Origin: Frankia gtarii
GTDB lineage: Bacteria > Actinomycetota > Actinomycetes > Frankiales > Frankiaceae
NCBI RefSeq assembly: GCF_025403375.1
Contig: NZ_JAMPTM010000025.1
Coordinates: 1-42,006 of the forward strand
Direction: 5' to 3'
DNA: 42,006 nucleotides
Shown: positions 5,945 to 14,099 of the stretch, one piece after another
Layout: each line of letters begins with the position of its first letter
Numbering within the stretch: position 1 is the stretch's first letter
Notes under the pieces: generated by a model
What the model was told of the DNA's origin: nothing
Databases searched by the model: none
Seen by the model: only the letters and a program-made list of their open reading frames with translations
Program-made: the position numbers and the translations under genes

Positions 5945-7243
5945 GTGGCACGCATCGGTGATGGCGGTGACCTGCTCAAGTGCTCGTTCTGCGGTAAGTC
6001 GCAGAAGCAGGTGAAAAAGCTCATCGCCGGCCCTGGCGTCTACATCTGTGACGAGTGCATCGATCTGTGTAACGAGATCATCGAGGAGGAGCTCTCCGAG
6101 TCCTCCGAGCTGAAGTGGGACGAGCTCCCCAAGCCGCGGGAGATCTACGAGTTCCTCGACAGCTACGTGGTGGGGCAGGAGGCGGCGAAGAAGACCCTCT
6201 CCGTCGCGGTCTACAACCACTACAAGCGGGTGCAGGCCGGCGGTTCGGGCGGGGGCGGCGGCGCCGAGGCCAACAAGGGCGAGGTGGAGCTCGCGAAGAG
6301 CAACATCCTGCTGCTCGGCCCGACCGGGTGTGGCAAGACGCTGCTGGCCCAGACGCTGGCCCGGATGCTCAACGTCCCGTTTGCCATCGCCGACGCGACC
6401 GCGCTGACCGAGGCGGGCTACGTCGGCGAGGACGTCGAGAACATTCTGCTCAAGCTGATCCAGGCTGCCGACTATGACGTCAAAAAGGCCGAGACCGGGA
6501 TTATCTATATCGACGAGGTCGACAAGATCGCCCGTAAGTCGGAGAATCCCAGCATCACTCGAGACGTGTCCGGCGAGGGTGTCCAGCAGGCCCTGCTGAA
6601 GATCCTGGAAGGCACTACCGCCAGCGTGCCGCCGCAGGGCGGTCGCAAGCACCCGCACCAGGAGTTCATTCAGATCGACACGACGAACGTCCTGTTCATC
6701 GTGGGTGGGGCCTTCGCCGGGCTGGACCGGATCATCGAGTCGCGGATCGGCAAGAAGTCGCTGGGTTTCCGCGCCGTGCTGCACGGCAAGGACGACCCGG
6801 ACGCCTCCGACGTCTTCGGCGACATCATGCCCGAGGACCTGCTCAAATACGGCATGATTCCGGAGTTCATCGGCCGGCTGCCGGTCATCACCAGCGTGTC
6901 CAACCTGGACCGCGAGGCGCTGATCCGGATCCTGACCGAGCCGAAGAACGCCCTGGTCCGGCAGTACAAGCGGCTGTTCGAACTGGACAGCGTCGATCTC
7001 GACTTCACCTCCGACGCGCTGGAGGCGATCGCCGACCAGGCGATCCTGCGCGGCACCGGCGCCCGCGGCCTGCGGGCGATCATGGAAGAGGTGCTGCTGT
7101 CGGTGATGTACGACATCCCGAGCCGTAAGGACGTCGCCCGGGTCGTCGTCACCCGCGAGGTCGTCCTGGAGCACGTCAACCCCACGCTGGTGCCCCGGGA
7201 CGTCGCCTCGAAGCGGGCGCCCCGCCAGGAGAAGTCGGCCTGA
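5945..7243 (+). CDS. clpX: ClpX, ATP-dependent unfoldase of the Clp protease
   Basis: The 432-residue AAA+ unfoldase recognises substrates, unfolds them and threads them into ClpP. It opens with the zinc-binding domain (Cys13, Cys16, Cys35, Cys38). A Gly-rich linker follows, then Walker A GPTGCGKT (125-132), Walker [11 protein letters not shown] and the AAA+ small domain. The C-terminus has the usual [10 protein letters not shown]-like basic end. GTG at 5945 was chosen because the protein then begins [12 protein letters not shown], typical for the family, with AAGGGA 11 nt upstream; the longer frame to 5852 adds a non-homologous Arg/His-rich stretch. It lies next to clpP2, its functional partner, but with an independent promoter region. 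Confidence 0.97.
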   Translation: MARIGDGGDLLKCSFCGKSQKQVKKLIAGPGVYICDECIDLCNEIIEEELSESSELKWDELPKPREIYEFLDSYVVGQEAAKKTLSVAVYNHYKRVQAGGSGGGGGAEANKGEVELAKSNILLLGPTGCGKTLLAQTLARMLNVPFAIADATALTEAGYVGEDVENILLKLIQAADYDVKKAETGIIYIDEVDKIARKSENPSITRDVSGEGVQQALLKILEGTTASVPPQGGRKHPHQEFIQIDTTNVLFIVGGAFAGLDRIIESRIGKKSLGFRAVLHGKDDPDASDVFGDIMPEDLLKYGMIPEFIGRLPVITSVSNLDREALIRILTEPKNALVRQYKRLFELDSVDLDFTSDALEAIADQAILRGTGARGLRAIMEEVLLSVMYDIPSRKDVARVVVTREVVLEHVNPTLVPRDVASKRAPRQEKSA

Positions 7244-7250
7244 GGCCGCA

Positions 7251-7303
7251 GCCGGGCCGGGCCGGGCCGGGGGCGAGAGCTCCCGCCCCGGCCCGCCCCG
7301 GCT
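7251..7303. terminator. Bidirectional GC-rich terminator between clpX and folC
   Basis: A run of CCGGG units followed by GGGCGAGAGCTCCCGCCCC and GGCCC/CCGG complements folds into a long imperfect stem in the 76-nt space between the convergent ends of clpX and folC. The exact pairing register is ambiguous because the CCGGG units repeat. Confidence 0.5.
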
Positions 7304-7319
7304 CCGGATCGGCGGGCGA

Positions 7320-8612
7320 CTACGCGCCCAGCGCCCGCCGCGCCTCGGTGAGGTGGTAGAAGGACCCGGTCACCAGGATCGCGCCGGTCGTCCCCGCCCG
7401 CCGCCGGGCGAGTCGCACCGCGGCCGCGACCTCGGGAGCGCTCTCGGCGGGGATCGCCCACCGCCGCGCCGCCTCGGTGACCTGCTCGGCCGGGATCGCC
7501 CGCGGGGACGCCGGCTCGCAGCAGATCAGCGAGTCGATCCGCTCGCCGCGCAGCTCTGCCAGAGTGGCGGCGAAGTCATGGCCGCGCAGCGCCCCGTAGA
7601 CGACCGTCCAGCTCCGGCCGGGGAACTCCTCGGCGAGTGAACGGGTCAGCGCCGCCGCCGCCGCCGGATTGTGGGCACCGTCGAGCACGCGCAGCGGCGC
7701 CGTCCCGACGATCTCCAACCGGCCGGGCGCCCGCACCGAACCGAGCCCGGCCCGGACCGCCCCCTCGGGCAGCGGGCGGCCGAGGAACGCCTCCACCGAC
7801 GCCAGCGCGCAGGCGGCGTTGGCCTCCTGGTAGGCGCCGTGCAGCGACAGCCCGACGTCGTCGTAACGGGCGGCGGGGGTGCGCAGGTCGCCGCGGCGAC
7901 CGGCCGGGTCGGGGCGGCCGCCGACCATGGCGAAGTCCCGGCCCAGCCGCAGGACCCGGGCCGCCGGCGTCCGGGTGAAGACGTCGTCGAAGCGGGCGTC
8001 GACCTCGCCGAGCACGAGGTCGGCGCCGGGCTTGACGATGCCGGCCTTCTCTCGGGCCACCCCGGCCAGGCTCCCCGCGTAGTCCAGATGGTCGGCGCCG
8101 ATGCCCGTGACGACGGCGACCCGGCCGTCGGCGATGTTCGTGGCGTCCCAGCGGCCGAGCAGCCCGACCTCGATGACCGCGGCGTCGACGGCCCGATCGG
8201 CGAACCAGTGGAACGCCGCGGCCGTCAGCAGCTCGAAGAAGGTCGGCCGGTCCGCCATCGGCGCGGCCGCGTCCACCGCCGCGCCGACGCAGCGGGCGAA
8301 CTCGCCGTCGTCGATCGGCCGGCCGTCGACGACCAGCCGCTCGTTCGTCCGCTCCAGGTGCGGGCTGGTGTACTGGCCGACCCGCAGCCCCGCGGCGCCG
8401 AGCAGGGCCGAGGTGATCCGCGCCGTCGACGTCTTCCCGTTCGTGCCGGTCAGATGGATCACCGCGGCGCCGTGTTGCGGGTCGCCGAGCCGGTGGGCCA
8501 GCTCCCGCATCCGCTCCAGACTCGGCACCGGCGGGTCGGCCGTGATCGCCTGCTTCTCCAGGTCCACCGAGCTGGCCAGTGCGGCGCATGCCGCCTCGTA
8601 GGTCCACGTCAC
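7320..8612 (-). CDS. folC: Bifunctional folylpolyglutamate synthase / dihydrofolate synthase
   Basis: This cytosolic ATP-dependent ligase joins glutamate to dihydropteroate and extends the polyglutamate tail of folates. The 430-residue Mur-ligase-type protein has the P-loop TGTNGKTST (55-63), TSPHLERTNERL, GADHLDYAG with the following REKAGIVKPG segment, LHGAYQ and the C-terminal LDGAHNPAA motif, so all family signatures are intact. The minus-strand GTG at 8612 is preceded by GAAGGAGG about 12 nt upstream. In related actinobacteria valS usually precedes folC; here clpX is the neighbour and faces it. A divergent FolC-like gene starts 164 nt away on the other strand. Confidence 0.95.
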   Translation of the reverse strand: MTWTYEAACAALASSVDLEKQAITADPPVPSLERMRELAHRLGDPQHGAAVIHLTGTNGKTSTARITSALLGAAGLRVGQYTSPHLERTNERLVVDGRPIDDGEFARCVGAAVDAAAPMADRPTFFELLTAAAFHWFADRAVDAAVIEVGLLGRWDATNIADGRVAVVTGIGADHLDYAGSLAGVAREKAGIVKPGADLVLGEVDARFDDVFTRTPAARVLRLGRDFAMVGGRPDPAGRRGDLRTPAARYDDVGLSLHGAYQEANAACALASVEAFLGRPLPEGAVRAGLGSVRAPGRLEIVGTAPLRVLDGAHNPAAAAALTRSLAEEFPGRSWTVVYGALRGHDFAATLAELRGERIDSLICCEPASPRAIPAEQVTEAARRWAIPAESAPEVAAAVRLARRRAGTTGAILVTGSFYHLTEARRALGA

Positions 8613-8643
8613 CTGCTGTTGCCGCCTCCTTCACCCGCGCTCG

Positions 8644-8649
8644 ACAGTA
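8644..8649 (-). promoter_or_regulatory. Candidate -10 element for folC
   Basis: TACTGT on the minus strand lies 31 nt before the folC start and predicts a short leader that includes the ribosome-binding site. Confidence 0.4.
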
Positions 8650-8764
8650 GCGACCCATGCAAACCGGACTCCTCGGCCGGGCGGCCGGGCGGCTGGGCGG
8701 TGGTCAGGCGGGCAGGTCGGCGGGGCTTGCGCGGGCACCGGCGAACGCCGGTCGTCTGGACTCG

Positions 8765-8770
8765 TAGGAT
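8765..8770 (+). promoter_or_regulatory. Candidate leaderless -10 element of the FolC-like gene
   Basis: TAGGAT, then 6 nt, then the GTG start at 8777. Transcription would begin at or beside the start codon, and no good Shine-Dalgarno site is present. Confidence 0.5.
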
Positions 8771-8776
8771 CGTGCC

Positions 8777-10216
8777 GTGACAGGCGCCTCGGCGAAGGCC
8801 GGCATGACCTCCGCGTCCGGCGATGCTGCCTGGGCGGGCCCTCCGCAGTTCGCGGCCGCGTACGCGCAGCGGGCCGCCGTCGCGGTCCTCCCAGGGCTGG
8901 CGCGGCTGCGCCGCCTGTTGGACCTGCTCGGCCAGCCGCAGCGGGCCTTCCCCAGCATCGTGGTGGCGGGTTCTGTCGGGAAGAGCTCCACCGTCGCCGC
9001 CATCACCGCGCTGCTTGACGCGTTCGGGATCCGTGCGGGCTCCCTGCGTTCGCCCGGCTGGCTCGGCAGCGCCCAGCGGGTGGGGCTGGCCGGCGCGGAG
9101 ATCTCGTCCGAGGTGTTCGGCGCCGCCTACGACGACCTCGCGCCGTACCTGCCGCTGATCGAGTCCGACGGCCCGCTGAGCGCCTTCGAGCTGCTCACCG
9201 CGGTGGCCTTCGCCGCGTTCGCGGATGCCCCGGTCGATCTGGCGGTCGTCGAGTCGGGCTGGGACGGCTCCCCGGAGCTCGGTGACCTGGCCGACCTGCT
9301 CGACGCGCCGGTGGCCGCGATCACCCCGGTGATGGTCACCGGGGCGGACGGCGCCGCAGAGGTGAGCTCGTTCGACCCGGCCGACGCCGCCGTGCTCGCG
9401 GGGGACCCCGACGCCGCCGCGGCGGAGCTCGACCGGATCGTCGCGCGGACCGGCTCTGCCATCCGGGCGGACACGCTCGTCGTGCTCGCCCAGCAGGCCC
9501 TGCCGGCCGCGCAGGCGCTGCTGCGGCGGGCCGCCGGCACCGGCGCGACGGTGGCCCGCGAGGGCATGGAGTTCGGTGTGGTCGGGCGCCGCGTCGCCGT
9601 CGGCGGGCAGATGATCACGCTGAAGGGTCTCGGTGGTACCTACGACGAACTCTTCCTTCCACTGCACGGCGCCCATCAGGCACACGACGCCGCCGTCGCG
9701 CTCGCCGCCGTCGAGGCGTTCCTCGGTGGCGGTCGCAGCGCCCTCGACATCGACCTCGTCCGGGTGGGCCTCGCCCAGGTGGATACGCGGGGCCGGCTGG
9801 AGGTCGTGCGCCGCTCGCCGACGATCGTGCTCGACGTCGCCCAGGACGCGGTGGCCGCAGCGGCGCTCGTGGCCGCGCTGGAGGAGGCGTTCACCTTCGA
9901 GGTGCTCGTCGGCGTGGTCGCCGTCGACGGCGACGAGGCGCTCGCCGCCGGGATTCTGGCCGCGCTCGAACCGGTTCTCGGCACGGTGGTCGTCACGACC
10001 GGGGCGACGGCGGCGGCGCTGGGCGTCGACGACCTCGCGGCCGTGGCGGCGGGCGTGTTCGGCGCCGACCGGGTCGAGGTCGCCGTCCGGCTCGACGACG
10101 CGGTCGACGACGCGGTCCGGCTCGCCGAGGAGGACGCCGACCTGGGCGGAGCCGGGGTGCTGGTGACTGGTTCGGCCCCCGTTGTGGGTCGGGCGCGGGC
10201 GTTGCTGCGGCCCTGA
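8777..10216 (+). CDS. Degenerate FolC/Mur-ligase-like paralogue
   Basis: The 479-residue protein aligns along its length with the neighbouring FolC: P-loop AGSVGKSST (64-72) for TGTNGKTST, AFELLTAVAF for FFELLTAAAF, AVVESGWDG for AVIEVGLLG, PLHGAHQ for SLHGAYQ, and LDVAQDAVAAAAL for LDGAHNPAAAAAL. The P-loop Gly-Lys-Ser and fold motifs remain, but the HLDYAG and KAGIVKPG segments are missing, SPHLERTNERL has become SPGWLGSAQRVGL, and the DGAHN box is lost. It may still bind nucleotide, but glutamate ligation by the usual chemistry is doubtful. The frame is long, undisrupted and codon-biased, so it is not a decaying pseudogene. It is divergent from folC and 103 nt ahead of ndk. Possible roles are a regulatory partner of FolC or a ligase for another substrate; neither is shown. 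Confidence 0.75.
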   Translation: MTGASAKAGMTSASGDAAWAGPPQFAAAYAQRAAVAVLPGLARLRRLLDLLGQPQRAFPSIVVAGSVGKSSTVAAITALLDAFGIRAGSLRSPGWLGSAQRVGLAGAEISSEVFGAAYDDLAPYLPLIESDGPLSAFELLTAVAFAAFADAPVDLAVVESGWDGSPELGDLADLLDAPVAAITPVMVTGADGAAEVSSFDPADAAVLAGDPDAAAAELDRIVARTGSAIRADTLVVLAQQALPAAQALLRRAAGTGATVAREGMEFGVVGRRVAVGGQMITLKGLGGTYDELFLPLHGAHQAHDAAVALAAVEAFLGGGRSALDIDLVRVGLAQVDTRGRLEVVRRSPTIVLDVAQDAVAAAALVAALEEAFTFEVLVGVVAVDGDEALAAGILAALEPVLGTVVVTTGATAAALGVDDLAAVAAGVFGADRVEVAVRLDDAVDDAVRLAEEDADLGGAGVLVTGSAPVVGRARALLRP

Positions 10217-10256
10217 GGTGGCCCGGTTCGGCCATGGTGATGGCACGGGCACCCTG

Positions 10257-10262
10257 TAAGTT
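10257..10262 (+). promoter_or_regulatory. Candidate -10 element for ndk
   Basis: TAAGTT sits 57 nt before the ndk start. The leader would begin with the perfect 14-nt palindrome GGGCCCGCGGGCCC at 10269-10282. Confidence 0.35.
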
Positions 10263-10319
10263 GACGAGGGGCCCGCGGGCCCGTCGGGACGACGATGTCA
10301 ATGATCGAAAAGGAGTACC

Positions 10320-10733
10320 GTGTCCGCCGAGCGCACCCTCATCCTGGTCAAGCCCGATGGCGTCAGCCGTGGCCTCGTCGGTGAGGTGGTCGGCCGGCTG
10401 GAGCGCAAGGGGCTCACCCTGGTGGCCCTCGAGCTGCGCACGCTGGAGCGCTCCGTCGCCGAGACGCACTACGGCGAGCACGCCAGCAAGCCCTTCTTCG
10501 GTGAGCTGGTCGAGTTCATCACCTCCGGCCCGCTCGTCGCTCTGGTCGCCGAGGGGCCGCGGGCCGTCGAGGCCTCGCGTGGGCTGATCGGCGCCACCGA
10601 CCCGGTGAAGGCCGCCCCCGGCTCGCTGCGCGGCGACTACGCGCTGGAGATCGGCCAGAACCTCGTGCACGGCTCGGACTCGCCGGAGTCCGCCAAGCGC
10701 GAAATCGACCTGTTCTTCCCCGGCCTGAGCTGA
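10320..10733 (+). CDS. ndk: Nucleoside diphosphate kinase
   Basis: This enzyme transfers the gamma-phosphate of ATP to NDPs through a phosphohistidine, balancing NTP and dNTP pools. The 137-residue length is standard. Lys11 is in the VKPDGV motif, and the active-site His117 is in [12 protein letters not shown], the canonical signature. GTG at 10320 follows AAAAGGAG closely. Its position between folC and mreB is conserved in actinobacteria. A 14-bp palindrome (GAGCCGCGCGGCTC, 10732-10745) overlaps the stop codon. Confidence 0.97.
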   Translation: MSAERTLILVKPDGVSRGLVGEVVGRLERKGLTLVALELRTLERSVAETHYGEHASKPFFGELVEFITSGPLVALVAEGPRAVEASRGLIGATDPVKAAPGSLRGDYALEIGQNLVHGSDSPESAKREIDLFFPGLS

Positions 10734-10745
10734 GCCGCGCGGCTC
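10732..10745 (+). terminator. Palindrome at the ndk stop codon
   Basis: GAGCCGCGCGGCTC is a perfect 14-base palindrome starting within the last codon and stop of ndk. It is short for a terminator and has no T-tract. Confidence 0.3.
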
Positions 10746-11339
10746 GTGGCGTCCTCGCTCGAGCTCTCGGGCTCGGGCGTGGACGGTCGGGCACGCGTCC
10801 TCGCGGGCACGGATGTGTGGTCGTGGCGTGATCCCGGGTGGATCGGACCACACCGTGCACTCACCGGTTCCGGGTGAGTTCGCGGATGCGCCGGGGCCAC
10901 CGAAGGCTCTTGTCCGCGGTGCCGCGAACCGGTTTTTGCTGATCACGGCCGGCTATTTCGTGCCCGCGTCGAGCCCCTCGTCGACCGTCGTGGCCTCGCT
11001 GAAGCCCGTTGAGTGCCTGGACTGTGACCCGTTGATGCCTGCTGGGTCGATCTGACCCAGGGGTGACACGGGCCGCCCCTCGACCGGCCGGGGCGGCGGG
11101 GCACTGCCCGGCGGTCTACCCTTCAAGTACTTGCCTGGAGCGTGTCCGGCGGGTCGCGGTAACCGACTGTGACGGTTGGTTTCCGCGGTCGTTTCCGCGC
11201 GGGATGCTCCGGGTCGTCCTGCCCGATCTACGAACCCTGTACGTGTTCCACGCGCTTCTCCGGCTCCCTGGCTGGCCGTGCCGTCGGCCGCGCCGGAGGC
11301 GGCCAGGACCGCATCCCCCGGGAAGGTCGGTACCCGACG
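10734..11339. other. ndk-mreB intergenic region
   Basis: About 600 bases without a gene precede the mre operon. Visible elements are a 7-bp hairpin CTGGGTC/GACCCAG (11042-11060), an 8-bp hairpin GCCGCCCC/GGGGCGGC (11072-11097), TACCCT (11117-11122) as a possible -10 box, and AACCG/CGGTT (11161-11177). If that -10 is real, mreB has a structured leader of about 210 nt. I see nothing else. Confidence 0.45.
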
Positions 11340-12371
11340 ATGTCCAGTTCGCTGTCGTTCCTCGGTCGTGACATGGCCGTCGATCTCGGTACCGCCAACA
11401 CCCTGGTGTACGTGCGGGGCCGCGGGATCGTCCTCAACGAGCCGAGCGTGGTCGCCATCAACACCACCACCTCGGGCATCCTCGCCGTCGGCACGGACGC
11501 CAAGCGGATGATCGGCCGGACCCCCGGGAACGTGGTGGCCGTGCGCCCGTTGAAGGACGGCGTCATCGCCGACTTCGAGACGACCGAGCGGATGCTGCGG
11601 TACTTCATCCAGAAGGTGCACCGGCGCCGCCACTTCGCCAAGCCGCGGCTGGTCGTCTGCGTGCCGTCGGGGATCACCGGGGTGGAGCAGCGGGCCGTCA
11701 AGGACGCCGGCTACCAGGCCGGTGCCCGCAAGGTGTACATCATCGAGGAGCCGATGGCCGCCGCGATCGGGGCCGGCCTGCCGGTGCACGAGCCGACCGG
11801 CAACATGGTCGTCGACATCGGCGGCGGGACCACCGAGGTCGCCGTGATCTCGCTGGGAGGCATCGTCACCAGCCAGTCGATCCGCACCGCCGGCGACGAG
11901 CTGGACGTCGCGATCATCTCCTACGTGAAGAAGGAGTACTCGCTGATGCTCGGCGAGCGCACCGCCGAGGAGATCAAGATGGCGATCGGCTCGGCGCACA
12001 AGGTGCCCGACGAGCCCAGCGCCGAGATCCGCGGGCGCGACCTCATCACCGGCCTGCCCAAGACGATCGTCGTGACCGCGGAGGAGATCCGCAAGGCGAT
12101 CGAGGAGCCGGTCAACGCCGTGATCGACGCGGTGAAGGTGACGCTGGACCGCTGCCCGCCGGAGCTGTCCGGCGACATCATGGACCGCGGCATCGTCCTG
12201 ACCGGCGGCGGTGCGCTGCTGCGCGGGCTCGACGAGCGGCTGCGGCACGAGACCGGCATGCCAATCCACATCGCCGAGAATCCGCTGCACTCGGTGGCGA
12301 TGGGGTCGGGCAAGTGCGTCGAGGAGTTCGAGGCGCTTCAGCAGGTACTCATCTCGGAGCCGCGGCGGTAG
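11340..12371 (+). CDS. mreB: Rod-shape/spore-wall actin homologue MreB
   Basis: This actin-like ATPase forms membrane-bound filaments that position the wall-synthesis complex. The 343 residues match the family. Phosphate-1 motif DLGTANT starts at residue 15, phosphate-2 is [13 protein letters not shown], and the adenosine motif is [11 protein letters not shown] near the C-terminus. ATG at 11340 gives [17 protein letters not shown]; upstream residues in the longer frame are Gly/Arg/Cys-rich and do not resemble MreB. It heads an operon with mreC, mreD, mrdA and rodA. In Streptomyces, MreB serves spore-wall assembly rather than hyphal growth, and the same may hold here. The long 5' region suggests regulated expression. 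Confidence 0.96.
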   Translation: MSSSLSFLGRDMAVDLGTANTLVYVRGRGIVLNEPSVVAINTTTSGILAVGTDAKRMIGRTPGNVVAVRPLKDGVIADFETTERMLRYFIQKVHRRRHFAKPRLVVCVPSGITGVEQRAVKDAGYQAGARKVYIIEEPMAAAIGAGLPVHEPTGNMVVDIGGGTTEVAVISLGGIVTSQSIRTAGDELDVAIISYVKKEYSLMLGERTAEEIKMAIGSAHKVPDEPSAEIRGRDLITGLPKTIVVTAEEIRKAIEEPVNAVIDAVKVTLDRCPPELSGDIMDRGIVLTGGGALLRGLDERLRHETGMPIHIAENPLHSVAMGSGKCVEEFEALQQVLISEPRR

Positions 12372-12551
12372 CGGGCCGCGGTAGCAACCCCGGCGCGCCC
12401 GCTCTCGGGCGCCGTCCGGGCCATCCCCGCTGCTGGGGAATTTTGTGTCAGATCCGGGAACGTCGCGGCGATGTGGATCGTCCGACGTCAGCGACGGACC
12501 GCGCTCGGCGGCCGGCTGCGGCCGGCGTCATTGGCGTCATCGGAGGCTGCT

Positions 12552-13529
12552 GTGGGGCGTGACACGAGGCGATCCCGCCTGGTGATCGTAGCCCTGCTCA
12601 TCGCCGCCTTCACCTTGATCACCCTGGACTACAAGACCGGCCGCTCCGCCAGCGGAGCCCGGGGCGTCGTGCACTCGGCCCTTGGTGGCGTCGAGAACGG
12701 CGTGAGCGCGGTGACCCGGCCGATCGGCCGGACCGTCTCGTCGTTGGCCCACCCGAACCGTTACCACGACCGCGCCGACCGGCTGGCCCAGGACAACGCC
12801 GGGCTGCGTCGCCAGCTCGCCGACAACGCCGAGATCGGCCGGATGTCCAAGCAGCTCGGCGACCTGAGGCTGCTCGCGGACAAGGGCCAGTACTCCGTCG
12901 TCCCGGCCAAGGTGATCGCGGTCGGCGACGTGACCGGCACGGACTGGACCGTCACCATCAATGCCGGCCGGGACGACGGCGTCGACGTCGACAAGACCGT
13001 CCTCAATGCCGACGGGCTCGTCGGCACGGTCTCCTCGGCCACGGCGCACACCGCCGTCGTCCGCCTCGCCTGCGATCCGAACAGTCGGGTCGGTGCCCGG
13101 CTGGAGCGCACCCAGCTGCTCGGCGCCGTGGCCGGAGGGCAGGGGCCGAGCACGTTGACCTTCACTCTGTACGACGCCTCCTTTCGGGTGCAGAAGGGTG
13201 ACCGGTTGGTGACCTTCGGCAGCATGGACTACGTCGCCGGCGTGCCGATCGGCGTCATCACCAAGGTCACCGACGTCGGCGGGCTGTCCCGGACGGCGGA
13301 GGTCAAGCCGTACGTGTCGGTCGGCACGCTCGACCTCGTCGGCGTGGTCGTCGGCCGGCCGGCGACCGACCCGGGTGACCGTCTGCTGGCCCCGCAGCCG
13401 GTGCCGACCCAGCCTGCGCAGACCCAGCCGATCCAGCCGGCGCCGACCTCGCCGGCTACCCAGACGCCCGGCACTGGCACCGGCACGTCCCCCGGCCCGG
13501 CCCGCCCCGGCCAGGGTGGGACGGGCTGA
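12552..13529 (+). CDS. mreC: Cell-shape protein MreC
   Basis: This bitopic membrane protein bridges MreB to PBP2 and RodA in the periplasmic space. The 325 residues comprise a short basic N-terminus, one membrane helix (about 10-26), a coiled coil near 75-112, the two beta-barrel MreC domains (about 120-270), and a Pro/Gln/Thr-rich tail from about 280. GTG at 12552 was chosen for GGAGG five bases upstream and because it places the basic DTRRSR just before the helix; the frame is open further upstream. It is followed after 6 nt by mreD. Confidence 0.93.
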   Translation: MGRDTRRSRLVIVALLIAAFTLITLDYKTGRSASGARGVVHSALGGVENGVSAVTRPIGRTVSSLAHPNRYHDRADRLAQDNAGLRRQLADNAEIGRMSKQLGDLRLLADKGQYSVVPAKVIAVGDVTGTDWTVTINAGRDDGVDVDKTVLNADGLVGTVSSATAHTAVVRLACDPNSRVGARLERTQLLGAVAGGQGPSTLTFTLYDASFRVQKGDRLVTFGSMDYVAGVPIGVITKVTDVGGLSRTAEVKPYVSVGTLDLVGVVVGRPATDPGDRLLAPQPVPTQPAQTQPIQPAPTSPATQTPGTGTGTSPGPARPGQGGTG

Positions 13530-13535
13530 GCCGGT

Positions 13536-14099
13536 ATGTGGGACATCGCCGACTCGTCGGACACCGTGCGCGTCCGCACCTTCGTCGCCGCGACCGCGCT
13601 GCTGATGGTCGCTTTCATCGGGCAGGTCTCGATCGTCGCCCGGCTGGGCCTTCCCGGCGGCCGGCTGGATCTCGTGCTCGTCCTGCTGGCGACGATCTCC
13701 CTGATCGAAGGTCCGCTGGTCGGGGCGGTCAGTGGGTTTGTGGTCGGGGTGTTGGCCGATCTGGCGTCAAGTCATGTTCTCGGGCAGTCTGCTCTCGTTA
13801 TGTGTCTGATCGGCTACGCTGTTGGTCTGGTGATGGATGCGGCGGATCGGTCGGTGGTGGTGCCCCTCGCGGCGATCGGCGGGGCCAGCGTGGCGGGCAC
13901 CCTGGGATACGCGGCGACGACCTCGATCTTCGGTGCGGCGGCGCTGACCGGCGGTGAGGCCGTCGTCCGCGCCCTGGTCGCCGGGGTCTACGCGGTGCTG
14001 CTCGCCCCGTTCGTGTTCCCGTTGCTGACCGCCGGCTCCCGGCGGTTGTCCGGCCGCCCCCGGCAGTCGTCCGGCCGCCTCCGGCGGGGCGCGAGGTGA
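13536..14099 (+). CDS. mreD: Rod-shape membrane protein MreD
   Basis: This integral membrane partner of MreC has 187 residues and about five predicted membrane helices (near 17-35, 45-62, 66-82, 88-105 and 115-165, the last probably two). It ends in a basic Arg-rich tail. The start lies 6 nt after mreC and its stop overlaps the mrdA start (GTGA). A patch at about 13765-13815 uses codons rare elsewhere in this window (TCA, AGT, CAT, GTT, TCT, GCT, TGT in close succession), although the protein stays in frame and looks normal. Confidence 0.9.
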   Translation: MWDIADSSDTVRVRTFVAATALLMVAFIGQVSIVARLGLPGGRLDLVLVLLATISLIEGPLVGAVSGFVVGVLADLASSHVLGQSALVMCLIGYAVGLVMDAADRSVVVPLAAIGGASVAGTLGYAATTSIFGAAALTGGEAVVRALVAGVYAVLLAPFVFPLLTAGSRRLSGRPRQSSGRLRRGAR

